A DNA stretch of 8,077 nt from an uncultured bacterium (GTDB taxonomy: Bacteria; Bacillota_A; Clostridia; Oscillospirales; Oscillospiraceae): assembly GCA_945917385.1 (NCBI GenBank), contig CAMEHJ010000038.1, positions 1 to 8,077 of the forward strand. Reading direction: 5' to 3'. Position 1 is the first letter of the stretch. Every line of letters starts with the position of its first letter. The position numbers and the translations under genes were made by a program. Below are positions 1-5,811 of this stretch, in pieces. The notes under the pieces were generated by a model. It saw only the letters and a program-made list of their open reading frames with translations, had not been told where the DNA came from and made no database searches.

Positions 1-116
1 AAACCGCCTGCCGCGATGGACAGGACTATAAGAAAAAGGCCGCACCAGAACAAAACCTTACTCAGCTCGTCCATGCCGTGACGGCCGGAAAACAAATTAT
101 TCAGCTTATCTCTCAT
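1..116 (-). CDS. Small membrane protein, N-terminal part only
   Basis: The visible 38 residues start at an ATG (complement of 114-116) and run off the left edge. They begin MRDKLNNLFSGRHGMDELSK and continue into a hydrophobic stretch (VLFWCGLFLIVLSIAAGG) that looks like a first transmembrane helix. A good ribosome binding site, GGAGGTG, lies about 3 nt before the ATG, and a promoter at 165-193 points into it. The layout (short basic amphipathic start with a GRxGxDEL-like motif, then a membrane segment) resembles small uncharacterised membrane proteins seen in Clostridia; that is recollection, not a search result. No function can be assigned. The gene is divergent from rpiB with about 190 bp between the two starts, so they do not share a transcript. 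Confidence 0.72.
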   Translation of the reverse strand, partial: MRDKLNNLFSGRHGMDELSKVLFWCGLFLIVLSIAAGG

Positions 117-164
117 GCGCACCTCCGTTCCGCCTGTTAAGGCCGTTCGTCATTTTACGCGGAT

Positions 165-193
165 ATTTTAAAAAGTATGCGCGGTAAAGTCAA
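165..193 (-). promoter_or_regulatory. Sigma-A-type promoter for the leftward membrane protein
   Basis: On the minus strand the -35 is TTGACT (complement of 188-193) and the -10 is TAAAAT (complement of 165-170), with a 17-bp spacer. Transcription would start near 158 and leave about 40 nt of leader before the ATG at 116. Confidence 0.6.
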
Positions 194-236
194 GGGCTTT
201 TACCGAATGTTTACAAAATAGCAAATCATAATGTAC

Positions 237-265
237 TTGAACGAAACGGAATATAGTGATAAAAT
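237..265 (+). promoter_or_regulatory. Sigma-A-type promoter for the rpiB operon
   Basis: TTGAAC (237-242) and TAAAAT (260-265) are separated by exactly 17 bp. The expected start near 272 leaves a leader of about 35 nt with the ribosome binding site GGAGGAA at 294-300. A TATAAA at 287-292 was considered as another -10, but it abuts the ribosome binding site and is less likely. Confidence 0.6.
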
Positions 266-306
266 CAGAATCGCATATTATTATGGTATAAACGGAGGAA
301 ACGAAC

Positions 307-735
307 ATGATTGCAATAGGAAGCGATCACGGCGGTTTCGAGCTTAAAGAGGCCATCAAGAAGCACCTTGATAAGCGCGGCCTTGAATATAAGGACTATG
401 GCACTTACACCAAGACCTCCTGCGACTACCCGACGTACGGCAAGCTTGTCGGGCATGCGGTAGCGGACGGTGAGTGTGAAAGGGGCATCATTATCTGCGG
501 CACCGGCATCGGCATCTCCATCACCGCAAATAAAATAAAGGGCGTGCGCGCCGCACTGTGCGGAGACTGCTTCTCTGCAGAGGCTACGAGACTTCATAAC
601 GACGCCAACATCCTCGCGCTCGGCGCGCGCGTCACGGCGGAGGGTCTGGCGCTCAAAATAGTCGATACCTTCCTTGACACACCGTTTTCAGGCGACGAGC
701 GGCATTTGAGAAGAATCGCCGGTATAGAGGACTGA
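307..735 (+). CDS. rpiB: Ribose-5-phosphate isomerase B (RpiB/LacAB family)
   Basis: This 142-residue cytoplasmic protein has the usual RpiB length. The family interconverts ribose 5-phosphate and ribulose 5-phosphate in the non-oxidative pentose phosphate pathway. Visible family signatures are SDHGG (6-10, with the substrate-binding Asp-His pair), CGTGIGISI (64-72, containing the Cys that acts as the base in characterised RpiB enzymes), NKIKGVRAAL (75-84), HNDANILALG (97-106, with the conserved His) and HLRRI (133-137, phosphate-binding Arg region). All key residues look intact. The ATG at 307 has GGAGGAA 6 nt upstream. The gene stops 4 nt before the TTG start of the DUF4015-like gene, so the two are probably cotranscribed. 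Relatives include the galactose-6-phosphate isomerase subunits LacA and LacB, but the intact Cys and His motifs and the single-gene context favour RpiB. Confidence 0.93.
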   Translation: MIAIGSDHGGFELKEAIKKHLDKRGLEYKDYGTYTKTSCDYPTYGKLVGHAVADGECERGIIICGTGIGISITANKIKGVRAALCGDCFSAEATRLHNDANILALGARVTAEGLALKIVDTFLDTPFSGDERHLRRIAGIED

Positions 736-739
736 ACCA

Positions 740-1888
740 TTGGCTCGCGTACAGGAATTTTACAAAGGCCGGAGGAAAAGGCGCAACCTTGCCATTATTC
801 CGTTCATAGTTTTGCTGCTGCTTGTCTCGCTCGTGCTGGTGCTGTTTTACGGTATGCAGAAGTACGCCGTCATCACAAAGGACGGCGTTACGGTCGAACT
901 GCCGATACTCATGGACGAAAATGCGAAGGTGGACGAGCTTGGTCACGAGATCCGCGAGCTTGAGCAGACCACCGCGGAGATAGTTTTTGAGCAGGCGGAT
1001 TACTCGGACATTGAACCCACAGCCGGCAAGGGACTGAGCGGGGTGAGGGCGATTTTCGTTCCGGCGGAGAACATCTCGCATGACGAACTGGTTGCGTATT
1101 CCTCGCGTCTCGTCTCCGGCAACGCGCTTCTGCTTGAAATGAAGCCGAGAAGCGGCGTGCCCATGTGGTACACAAACGCAACGCTCGCACAGATGTACGG
1201 CATCGGCCCCATGAGCACGGAGGCAAACAGTATCCAGGAATATTTGAATATGCTCAAGGAGCAGGGTGTTTACCTTGTGGCGCAGATAAGCTGCTGCGTG
1301 GACGAGACGCTTCCGGCGAGAACCATCGCATACTGTTTGCAGAGCAATATGCGCGGCATCTTCCGCGACGATACGGGAACCTGGCTTGACCCGTACAACC
1401 CCGACGTGCGGGAATATGTCGCCCAGATGGCGCAGGAGCTTTTCGACATGGGCTTTGACGAGGTTGTGCTCGCGGATGTGGCGCACCCCGCGCTCGAAGC
1501 GACGGAGGACGGCAGCGAAAACCCGGAGCAGTTCATCTACACGACCGAGATTTCCACCCAGCGCAGCGCGGTGAACGCGGTCTGCGGCTTCGCGCTCAGT
1601 GTGGCGGAAAAGCTCTCCGACAGGGAAGGCGTGCTCTCCATCTATCTCGACTCCAGAACCGCGCTCGTAAAGCCCGACACCCAGACCGGACAGGATGGCG
1701 AGCTTTTCCTGAAGGTGTTCGACAGGGCGTATATCAAAACGGATAAATATGCCTATCCCTATAACGCCGACGATATTAAGCCGCGCGTTTATATAGGCAG
1801 CGTTTACGACCGCCTTGTTCCCGTTGTCGAAAACTATATCCCCTCAGACAATTCCTCGTGGATACTCATCGACGTGGAGGAAGAATAA
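740..1888 (+). CDS. Membrane-anchored DUF4015-like putative glycoside hydrolase
   Basis: 382 residues from a TTG start. The TTG is preferred because AGAGG (726-730) lies 9 nt upstream and because the next good start (ATG, residue 39) would remove the membrane anchor. The N-terminus is basic (KGRRKRRN, 9-16) and is followed by one hydrophobic helix (about 17-38), giving a type II topology with the domain outside the cell. A short heptad-like stretch (about 58-85) could be coiled coil. The remainder resembles the putative glycosidase family DUF4015 (Pfam PF13200, TIM-barrel type): VRAIFVPAENI, LLEMKPRSG, WLDPYNPDVREYV (215-227) and GFDEVVLADVAHP (238-250). In the family the last motif typically reads close to FDEIQFDYIRFP. 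Here the central FDY is replaced by LAD, so the catalytic acid may be lost or shifted. Substrate is unknown. Cotranscription with rpiB is likely; a functional link is not evident. Confidence 0.72.
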   Translation: MARVQEFYKGRRKRRNLAIIPFIVLLLLVSLVLVLFYGMQKYAVITKDGVTVELPILMDENAKVDELGHEIRELEQTTAEIVFEQADYSDIEPTAGKGLSGVRAIFVPAENISHDELVAYSSRLVSGNALLLEMKPRSGVPMWYTNATLAQMYGIGPMSTEANSIQEYLNMLKEQGVYLVAQISCCVDETLPARTIAYCLQSNMRGIFRDDTGTWLDPYNPDVREYVAQMAQELFDMGFDEVVLADVAHPALEATEDGSENPEQFIYTTEISTQRSAVNAVCGFALSVAEKLSDREGVLSIYLDSRTALVKPDTQTGQDGELFLKVFDRAYIKTDKYAYPYNADDIKPRVYIGSVYDRLVPVVENYIPSDNSSWILIDVEEE

Positions 1889-1904
1889 AAAATACAGCGC
1901 ATAT

Positions 1905-1943
1905 ACGGTACCCGAACGGGATATATCAACGTTCGGGTACCGT
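1905..1943 (+). terminator. Strong hairpin after the rpiB operon
   Basis: ACGGTACCCGAACG (1905-1918) and its perfect complement (1930-1943) form a 14-bp stem with an 11-nt loop, starting 17 nt after the DUF4015-like stop codon. The tail is only TTTGCTTG, so the T-run is poor. It most likely ends the rpiB transcript, perhaps inefficiently, or protects its 3' end. Confidence 0.65.
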
Positions 1944-1989
1944 TTGCTTGTCAAATGCCTGTTTTTCTTAAAAATGATGAGATACCCCC

Positions 1990-2016
1990 CTTGACTCTCC
2001 CAAAGGGAGAGCCAAG
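1990..2016. repeat. Short intergenic palindrome, dispersed-repeat type
   Basis: CTTGACTCTCCC (1990-2001) and GGGAGAGCCAAG (2005-2016) flank an AAA loop. The arms pair at 11 of 12 positions, with one A·C mismatch. Short palindromes built on CTCTCCC/GGGAGAG are, from memory, scattered between genes in many Oscillospiraceae genomes, so this may be one copy of such a family. There is no coding content and no T-run that would make it a clean terminator. Confidence 0.5.
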
Positions 2017-2074
2017 AGCATGGTAAAAAATAAAAATGCCGCTTTGTAAGGCTGAATGTTTTTACACTCTTTTC

Positions 2075-2105
2075 GATACCGGTCAGTATCAGATACTGTT
2101 AACAG
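2075..2105. promoter_or_regulatory. Cluster of overlapping palindromes, possible operator
   Basis: Three related elements overlap: GATAC repeated in inverted form (2075-2079 with 2086-2090), the 15-nt odd palindrome CAGTATCAGATACTG (2084-2098) and the perfect 10-bp palindrome CTGTTAACAG (2096-2105). They sit about 95-125 bp upstream of the -35 of the ABC importer promoter. No promoter or ORF explains them. They could be an upstream binding site or an RNA hairpin. This is inference only. Confidence 0.3.
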
Positions 2106-2198
2106 AGCGAAGACTGAGCATCATCACGAGAAAAAGTTTACATAATATATGGCTAATTGTCGATATAAACAAAAATCATTAAATCACTGAATTACCAC

Positions 2199-2227
2199 TT
2201 TACAACATTAGTAAACTAAAGTATAAT
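2199..2227 (+). promoter_or_regulatory. Strong promoter of the ABC importer operon, with operator-like repeat
   Basis: TTTACA (2199-2204) and the consensus TATAAT (2222-2227) have a 17-bp spacer. Transcription should begin near 2234, giving a leader of about 50 nt with AAGGAG at 2272-2277. Nearly the whole spacer is taken up by the inverted repeat TTAGT-AA-ACTAA (2208-2219). A second pairing, TTTAC/GTAAA (2199-2203 with 2211-2215), also exists. A repressor bound there would block RNA polymerase, so nutrient-dependent repression is plausible but not shown. Confidence 0.7.
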
Positions 2228-2286
2228 ACAGCCATCGAATAAATAATTTGTTCGTAATCGCTTATATGGTTAAGGAGAATAAAAAG

Positions 2287-3138
2287 ATGAAAAAGACAAT
2301 CGCAATGCTTACCGCGATGGTAATGCTCATAGCAATGGTTCTGGCTGGCTGCGGTTCCTCCGCACCCGCCGCAAGCACCGCACCCGCAGCTCCCGCAGCA
2401 CCCGCCGCTTCCGAAGCCCCCGCGGCAGAGCCGACCGACCTTGAATATGTCAAGGCCAAGGGTACTCTCGTCGTCGGCATCACCGACTTTGCACCGATGG
2501 ACTACAAGGATGAAGCAGGCAACTGGATCGGCTTTGACGCCGACATGGCCACCGCTTTCGCAGAGAGCCTCGGTGTCGCGGTAGAGTTTGTCGAGATCGA
2601 GTGGGACAACAAGGTCCTCGAGCTGAACTCAAAGAACATCGACTGCGTCTGGAACGGCATGACCCTCACCGACGAGGTCAAGTCCGCAATGACCTGCTCC
2701 AACGCATACTGCAACAATGCTCAGGTCGTCGTCGTTCCCGCCGACAAGGCCGCCGACTGCCAGACCGTCGAATCCGTTGCAGAGCTTAACTTCGCCGTCG
2801 AGGCAGGCTCCGCAGGCGAGGCAGAGGTCAACGCGCTCGGTTATAGCTGCACCCCCGTTCTCTCTCAGGCTGACGCACTGATGGAGGTCGCCGCCGGCAC
2901 TTCCGACGCCGCCGTTATCGACGCCCTGATGGCCGCCGCCATGGTCGGAGAGGGCACCTCTTACGAAAATCTCACCTACACCTGCGGCCTGAACAGCGAG
3001 GAGTACGGCGTCGGCTTCCGCACCGGCTCCGATCTGGCAGAGGCGCTCAATGCCTTCTTCGCCGCTGCCTACGCTGACGGCTCCATGCAGGCCTGCGCAG
3101 AGCTTTACAAGGTACAGGCTGCAATCATCGCCCAGTAA
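2287..3138 (+). CDS. Amino-acid ABC transporter substrate-binding lipoprotein
   Basis: 283 residues from the ATG at 2287, chosen because AAGGAG lies 9 nt upstream and the product opens with a classic lipoprotein signal: MKK, a hydrophobic core and the lipobox LAGC with Cys22. An in-frame TTG at 2248 has no ribosome binding site and would bury the signal. An Ala/Pro/Ser/Glu linker (about 23-50) is followed by a family 3 solute-binding fold (about 57-280): LVVGITDFAPMDY, GFDADMATAFAESLG (82-96), NGMTLTDEV (123-131), AVID (209-212). The receptor would sit on the outer face of the membrane and deliver a polar amino acid or similar solute to the permease downstream. Two oddities: aligned with E. 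coli GlnH, the arginine that binds the ligand carboxylate (ITDER) is Val131 here; and the mature domain has seven cysteines (120, 137, 142, 158, 188, 233, 270). The Asp for the ligand amino group appears kept at 212. Exact ligand unknown. Confidence 0.9.
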   Translation: MKKTIAMLTAMVMLIAMVLAGCGSSAPAASTAPAAPAAPAASEAPAAEPTDLEYVKAKGTLVVGITDFAPMDYKDEAGNWIGFDADMATAFAESLGVAVEFVEIEWDNKVLELNSKNIDCVWNGMTLTDEVKSAMTCSNAYCNNAQVVVVPADKAADCQTVESVAELNFAVEAGSAGEAEVNALGYSCTPVLSQADALMEVAAGTSDAAVIDALMAAAMVGEGTSYENLTYTCGLNSEEYGVGFRTGSDLAEALNAFFAAAYADGSMQACAELYKVQAAIIAQ

Positions 3139-3168
3139 GACTTAACAGGTTCACCTAAAAGTATAAAA

Positions 3169-3198
3169 GCATCCGCCCGGTTTTCTTCGGGCGGGTGC
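3169..3198 (+). terminator. Intercistronic hairpin between receptor and permease
   Basis: GCATCCGCCCG (3169-3179) pairs with CGGGCGGGTGC (3188-3198) through 11 pairs including one G·T, with an 8-nt loop. The tail CTTTGTC is a weak T-run. Such hairpins after receptor genes usually stabilise or partially terminate the message, so the receptor is made in excess over permease and ATPase. No separate promoter is evident between 3199 and 3246, so the transporter genes probably depend on read-through. Confidence 0.6.
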
Positions 3199-3246
3199 CT
3201 TTGTCGGTTTATACACCTCACTATTGATTTAAAGGCGGAAAGAGAT

Positions 3247-3933
3247 ATGCCATTATCCCAACAGCTTCCCATAGTAATAGACGCGCTGAACGAGGGTTTC
3301 TTGGTAACCCTGCGGCTGTTTGCGATCACTCTCGTCGGCGCTCTGCCCCTCGGACTGATAATTTCGTTCGGTTCGATGTCGAAGTTCAAACCCGTGAGCG
3401 CGCTCACGAGAACCTTCGTCTGGATCATCCGCGGCACGCCGCTTATGATACAGCTTCTCATAATCTTCTATTTTCCCGGACTGGTCCTCAATCAGCAGTG
3501 GTGGGGCGGCAACGAGGCGGGACGCTTTACGGCGTCGGCAGTCGCGTTCATCATTAACTACGCCTGCTACTTCTCCGAGATTTACCGCGGCGGCATCCAG
3601 AGCATTCCCGCCGGGCAGCGTGAGGCGGGACAGGTGCTCGGCATGACGAAGAGCCAGATATTCTTCAAGGTCATATTTTTACAGGTTATCAAGCGCATTG
3701 TGCCGCCCATGTCCAACGAGATAATCACGCTCGTCAAGGATACATCCCTCGCGCGCATAATCGCGCTGCAGGAGGTCATCTGGGCAGGTACGGCGTTCCT
3801 TAAAGGCTCACGGGGCATTTCGGGTCAGATCTGGCCGCTGTTCTTCACGGCGGTTTACTACCTGATATTCAGCGGTGTACTGACGCTGCTGTTTAACTAC
3901 GTCGAGAAGAAAATGGACTATTTCAGGAGTTGA
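3247..3933 (+). CDS. Polar amino-acid ABC transporter permease (HisM/GlnP family)
   Basis: 228 residues, the usual length for single-domain permeases of the His/Glu/Gln/Arg/opine family. About five hydrophobic segments are visible (near 17-42, 56-82, 95-113, 150-178 and 195-218). RGTPLMIQL (62-70) is the family signature at the second helix. EIYRGGIQSIPAGQREAGQVLGM (111-133) is the cytoplasmic EAA loop that docks onto the ATPase, with the conserved Gly near its centre. It would form a homodimeric channel in the cytoplasmic membrane, since no second permease gene is present. The ATG at 3247 has AGGCGG at 3233-3238, a moderate ribosome binding site. The stop codon lies 4 nt before the ATPase start. 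Confidence 0.93.
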   Translation: MPLSQQLPIVIDALNEGFLVTLRLFAITLVGALPLGLIISFGSMSKFKPVSALTRTFVWIIRGTPLMIQLLIIFYFPGLVLNQQWWGGNEAGRFTASAVAFIINYACYFSEIYRGGIQSIPAGQREAGQVLGMTKSQIFFKVIFLQVIKRIVPPMSNEIITLVKDTSLARIIALQEVIWAGTAFLKGSRGISGQIWPLFFTAVYYLIFSGVLTLLFNYVEKKMDYFRS

Positions 3934-3937
3934 GACG

Positions 3938-4696
3938 ATGGCAATATTGGAAGTAGAACACATAAAAAAGAGCTTCGGCAAAACCGCCGTTCTGCACGAT
4001 ATCTCCTTCTCCATGGAGAAGGGGGAGGTACTGTCGATCATCGGCTCGTCCGGCAGCGGCAAAACCACGCTACTGCGCTGTCTGAATTTCCTTGAGTTCG
4101 CGGAGAGCGGCACGATAAAGGTCAACGGTGAGACGCTGTTTTCGGGCGGGGAGACGGCAATGCTGTCGGACGCGGAGATTCGCCGCCGCAGACTGCATTT
4201 CGGGCTTGTATTCCAGTCCTTCAACCTGTTCCCGCAGTACACCGTGCTTGAGAATGTGACGCTTGCCCCGAAGCTTCTGAAAACGAAAAGCGACGCCGAG
4301 ATAGACGCAGAGGCGCGCAGGCTTATCGAAAAGGTCGGGCTTACCAACCGCATCGACGCCTATCCCTGCCAGCTTTCTGGCGGACAGCAGCAGCGCGTCG
4401 CCATTGCCCGCGCGCTCGCGCTTGAGCCGGCTATACTCTGCTTTGACGAGCCTACCTCCGCCCTTGACCCGGAGCTGACGGGCGAGGTTCTGCGCGTTAT
4501 CTGCGCGCTGAAGGATGCCGAGAGGACGATAATCATAGTCACGCATGAGATGGAGTTTGCCCGTGCGATATCCGACAGGGTCATATTTATGGCGGACGGA
4601 CTTATCGAGGAGAAGGGCACCCCGGAAGAGGTGTTTGACAACCCGAAATCCGAAAAGACCAGACAGTTTTTGAATAAGTCGCTTGAAAAGTTCTGA
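3938..4696 (+). CDS. Polar amino-acid ABC transporter ATPase (GlnQ/HisP family)
   Basis: 252 residues, full length for the family, with every nucleotide-binding motif intact: Walker A GSSGSGKTT (36-44), Q-loop FQ (Gln93), ABC signature LSGGQ (146-150), Walker B ILCFDEP (166-172), D-loop SALD (174-177) and the switch histidine His203 in VTHEM. It dimerises and powers import through the permease encoded just upstream. The ribosome binding site AGGAG (3925-3929) lies inside the end of the permease gene, so the two are translationally close-coupled. The C-terminus (KGTPEEVFDNP, then RQFLNK) matches the ordinary end of the GlnQ group. Substrate specificity cannot be read from this subunit. Confidence 0.95.
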   Translation: MAILEVEHIKKSFGKTAVLHDISFSMEKGEVLSIIGSSGSGKTTLLRCLNFLEFAESGTIKVNGETLFSGGETAMLSDAEIRRRRLHFGLVFQSFNLFPQYTVLENVTLAPKLLKTKSDAEIDAEARRLIEKVGLTNRIDAYPCQLSGGQQQRVAIARALALEPAILCFDEPTSALDPELTGEVLRVICALKDAERTIIIVTHEMEFARAISDRVIFMADGLIEEKGTPEEVFDNPKSEKTRQFLNKSLEKF

Positions 4697-4710
4697 AAAT
4701 CATAAAGCAG

Positions 4711-4742
4711 AAAGAGGAAGCCAGACATGGCTTCCTCTTTTT
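4711..4742 (+). terminator. Bidirectional intrinsic terminator between convergent operons
   Basis: A perfect 13-bp stem, AAAGAGGAAGCCA (4711-4723) with 4728-4740, has a GACA loop and runs into five T (4738-4742) on the plus strand. On the minus strand the stem runs into CTCTTTCTG, a shorter T-run, so it can also serve the VOC gene that ends at 4744. Confidence 0.9.
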
Positions 4743-4743
4743 G

Positions 4744-5124
4744 TCATTCGTGGATCTCCAGCGGCAGACCGTCGGGGTCACGGAAGAAGGTCATACGATT
4801 GCCGGTAAATTCATCCCAGCGCACCGGCTCGCAGGCGATGCCCATTGCCTCAAGCTTTGCGGCAAAGGCGGGCACATCCTCCACGCGGAAAGCCAGATGC
4901 CTGAGCCCGTACGCCTCCGGGCTGAGACGCTGAGGGTGGTTCTTCATAATGAAAAGCTCCAGCTCCGTATGGTTGTCTATGCGCAGGTCTATCTTCCAGT
5001 CGCCGCGCTCGGCGCGGTAATTCTCGCGGATAAGCTGAAAACCGAGCTTCGTAATGTAGAAATCCTTCGCCGCATCGTAATCCGAGCAGATAACGGCAAT
5101 GTGGTGAATGCTGTCAAAAATCAT
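4744..5124 (-). CDS. gloA2: VOC-family glyoxalase I-like metalloprotein (YaeR type)
   Basis: 126 residues, the length of single vicinal-oxygen-chelate proteins of the SMU1112c/YaeR group. Visible motifs are HHIAVICSDY (7-16), FYITKLGF (22-29), ENYRAERGDWKIDLRI (34-49), ELELF (54-58), GLRHLAFRVEDV (73-84) and FRDPDGLPLEIHE at the C-terminus. The expected metal ligands of the fold are all present: His8, Glu56, His76 and Glu123. The family resembles glyoxalase I, but the biological reaction of YaeR proteins is not established, so methylglyoxal detoxification is only a possibility. The ATG (complement of 5122-5124) has GAGGA about 8 nt upstream. It follows the prolyl-tRNA editing gene by 21 nt on the same strand, so they form an operon, and it ends at the terminator at 4711-4742. 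Confidence 0.9.
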   Translation of the reverse strand: MIFDSIHHIAVICSDYDAAKDFYITKLGFQLIRENYRAERGDWKIDLRIDNHTELELFIMKNHPQRLSPEAYGLRHLAFRVEDVPAFAAKLEAMGIACEPVRWDEFTGNRMTFFRDPDGLPLEIHE

Positions 5125-5145
5125 GGCGTGTCCTCGCTTTTCACG

Positions 5146-5691
5146 TCATTCAACGGGCAGGTCAACGATCCTCGGCTCGTGTCCGAGAGCGGGGATGACC
5201 TTATTCAATAAATCGTCCACCTTGAAGCGGATACTGCTTGTGTTTATATTCGGGTGGCAGCCGATGTACTCGTGCTCCAGTACGGCCTTGTCTATGACAA
5301 GCTGTACGCGCTTGTCCCTGTCGTTCATAAGCCCCAACACCGTGGCGGAGCCGGGGGTATTGTCCATGAACTCCTCCATGAACCGCTCGTTTCCGAACGA
5401 CAGGCGCGATACGCCGAGCTGTGCCGACAGAAACTTTGTCTTGAACGGCTTGTCGCCGGGGATGAGCAGGAGGTAAAACGCCGTCTCCTGCCGGTTCGTC
5501 AGAAACAGGTTCTTGCAGATTACAGCGTGCAGAGACTTGTCAATCTCCGCGCAGACCTCCATCGTCATTGCAGGCTCATGGTCTATCCGCTGGTACTCAA
5601 CGCCGAGCGCGTCGAGAAAGTCGTAGCATTTGATTTCCTTGTCAAGACGGCCGGAGCAATCCTCGGGGCGGCCGCTGCATAGTGTCAGCAT
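5146..5691 (-). CDS. YbaK/ProX-type prolyl-tRNA editing protein
   Basis: 181 residues. The protein resembles free-standing editing domains related to the insertion domain of bacterial prolyl-tRNA synthetase (YbaK/EbsC superfamily; ProX or PrdX type), which hydrolyse mischarged tRNA-Pro such as Ala-tRNA-Pro in the cytoplasm. Visible marks are the N-terminal helix and YQRIDHEPAMTMEVC (33-47), KNLFLTNRQ (60-68, with the conserved catalytic-site Lys60), FYLLLIPGDK, GSATVLGLMND (114-124) and GCHPNINTSSIRF (144-156). The start is the ATG at 5691, with AAAGGAG (complement of 5699-5705) 7 nt upstream, an excellent ribosome binding site. It is the first gene of a two-gene operon with the VOC gene and is divergent from the radical SAM gene. 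No proline-reductase genes are seen nearby, so a role tied to Stickland metabolism is not supported by context. Confidence 0.88.
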   Translation of the reverse strand: MLTLCSGRPEDCSGRLDKEIKCYDFLDALGVEYQRIDHEPAMTMEVCAEIDKSLHAVICKNLFLTNRQETAFYLLLIPGDKPFKTKFLSAQLGVSRLSFGNERFMEEFMDNTPGSATVLGLMNDRDKRVQLVIDKAVLEHEYIGCHPNINTSSIRFKVDDLLNKVIPALGHEPRIVDLPVE

Positions 5692-5720
5692 ACAAAATCT
5701 CCTTTGGGCTTTTTCGTTAA

Positions 5721-5749
5721 ATTATACATCGTAATCGCGCGGATAACAA
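5721..5749 (-). promoter_or_regulatory. Promoter of the prolyl-tRNA editing/VOC operon
   Basis: Read on the minus strand, TTGTTA (complement of 5744-5749) and a consensus TATAAT (complement of 5721-5726) are 17 bp apart. The start near 5714 leaves a leader of roughly 20 nt that carries the ribosome binding site AAAGGAG. Confidence 0.7.
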
Positions 5750-5758
5750 GATTGTATA

Positions 5759-5787
5759 TGTACATCAGGAGGCGGATATTGTATAAT
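5759..5787 (+). promoter_or_regulatory. Promoter of the radical SAM/XRE operon
   Basis: A consensus TATAAT lies at 5782-5787, with TGTACA (5759-5764) 17 bp upstream as the best -35. The -35 is part of the imperfect inverted repeat TGTATATGTACA (5753-5764), which could be a binding site. The expected start near 5794 argues for translation from the GTG at 5812 and not from codons farther upstream. Confidence 0.5.
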
Positions 5788-5811
5788 TGTTTTGGACTGC
5801 GGGGTGGAACG

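Noticed and set aside
653..1486. Long minus-strand open frame opposite the DUF4015-like gene
   Set aside because: It is the shadow of a GC-rich gene: no ribosome binding site, implausible composition rich in His and Arg, and it overlaps two well-supported plus-strand genes.
2248..2286. Upstream TTG start for the solute-binding protein
   Set aside because: It has no ribosome binding site and would place 13 extra residues before a standard lipoprotein signal that begins at the ATG at 2287.
5704..5778. N-terminal extension of the radical SAM gene from 5704
   Set aside because: It lies inside the divergent promoter region and upstream of the likely transcription start; the extension does not resemble the family.
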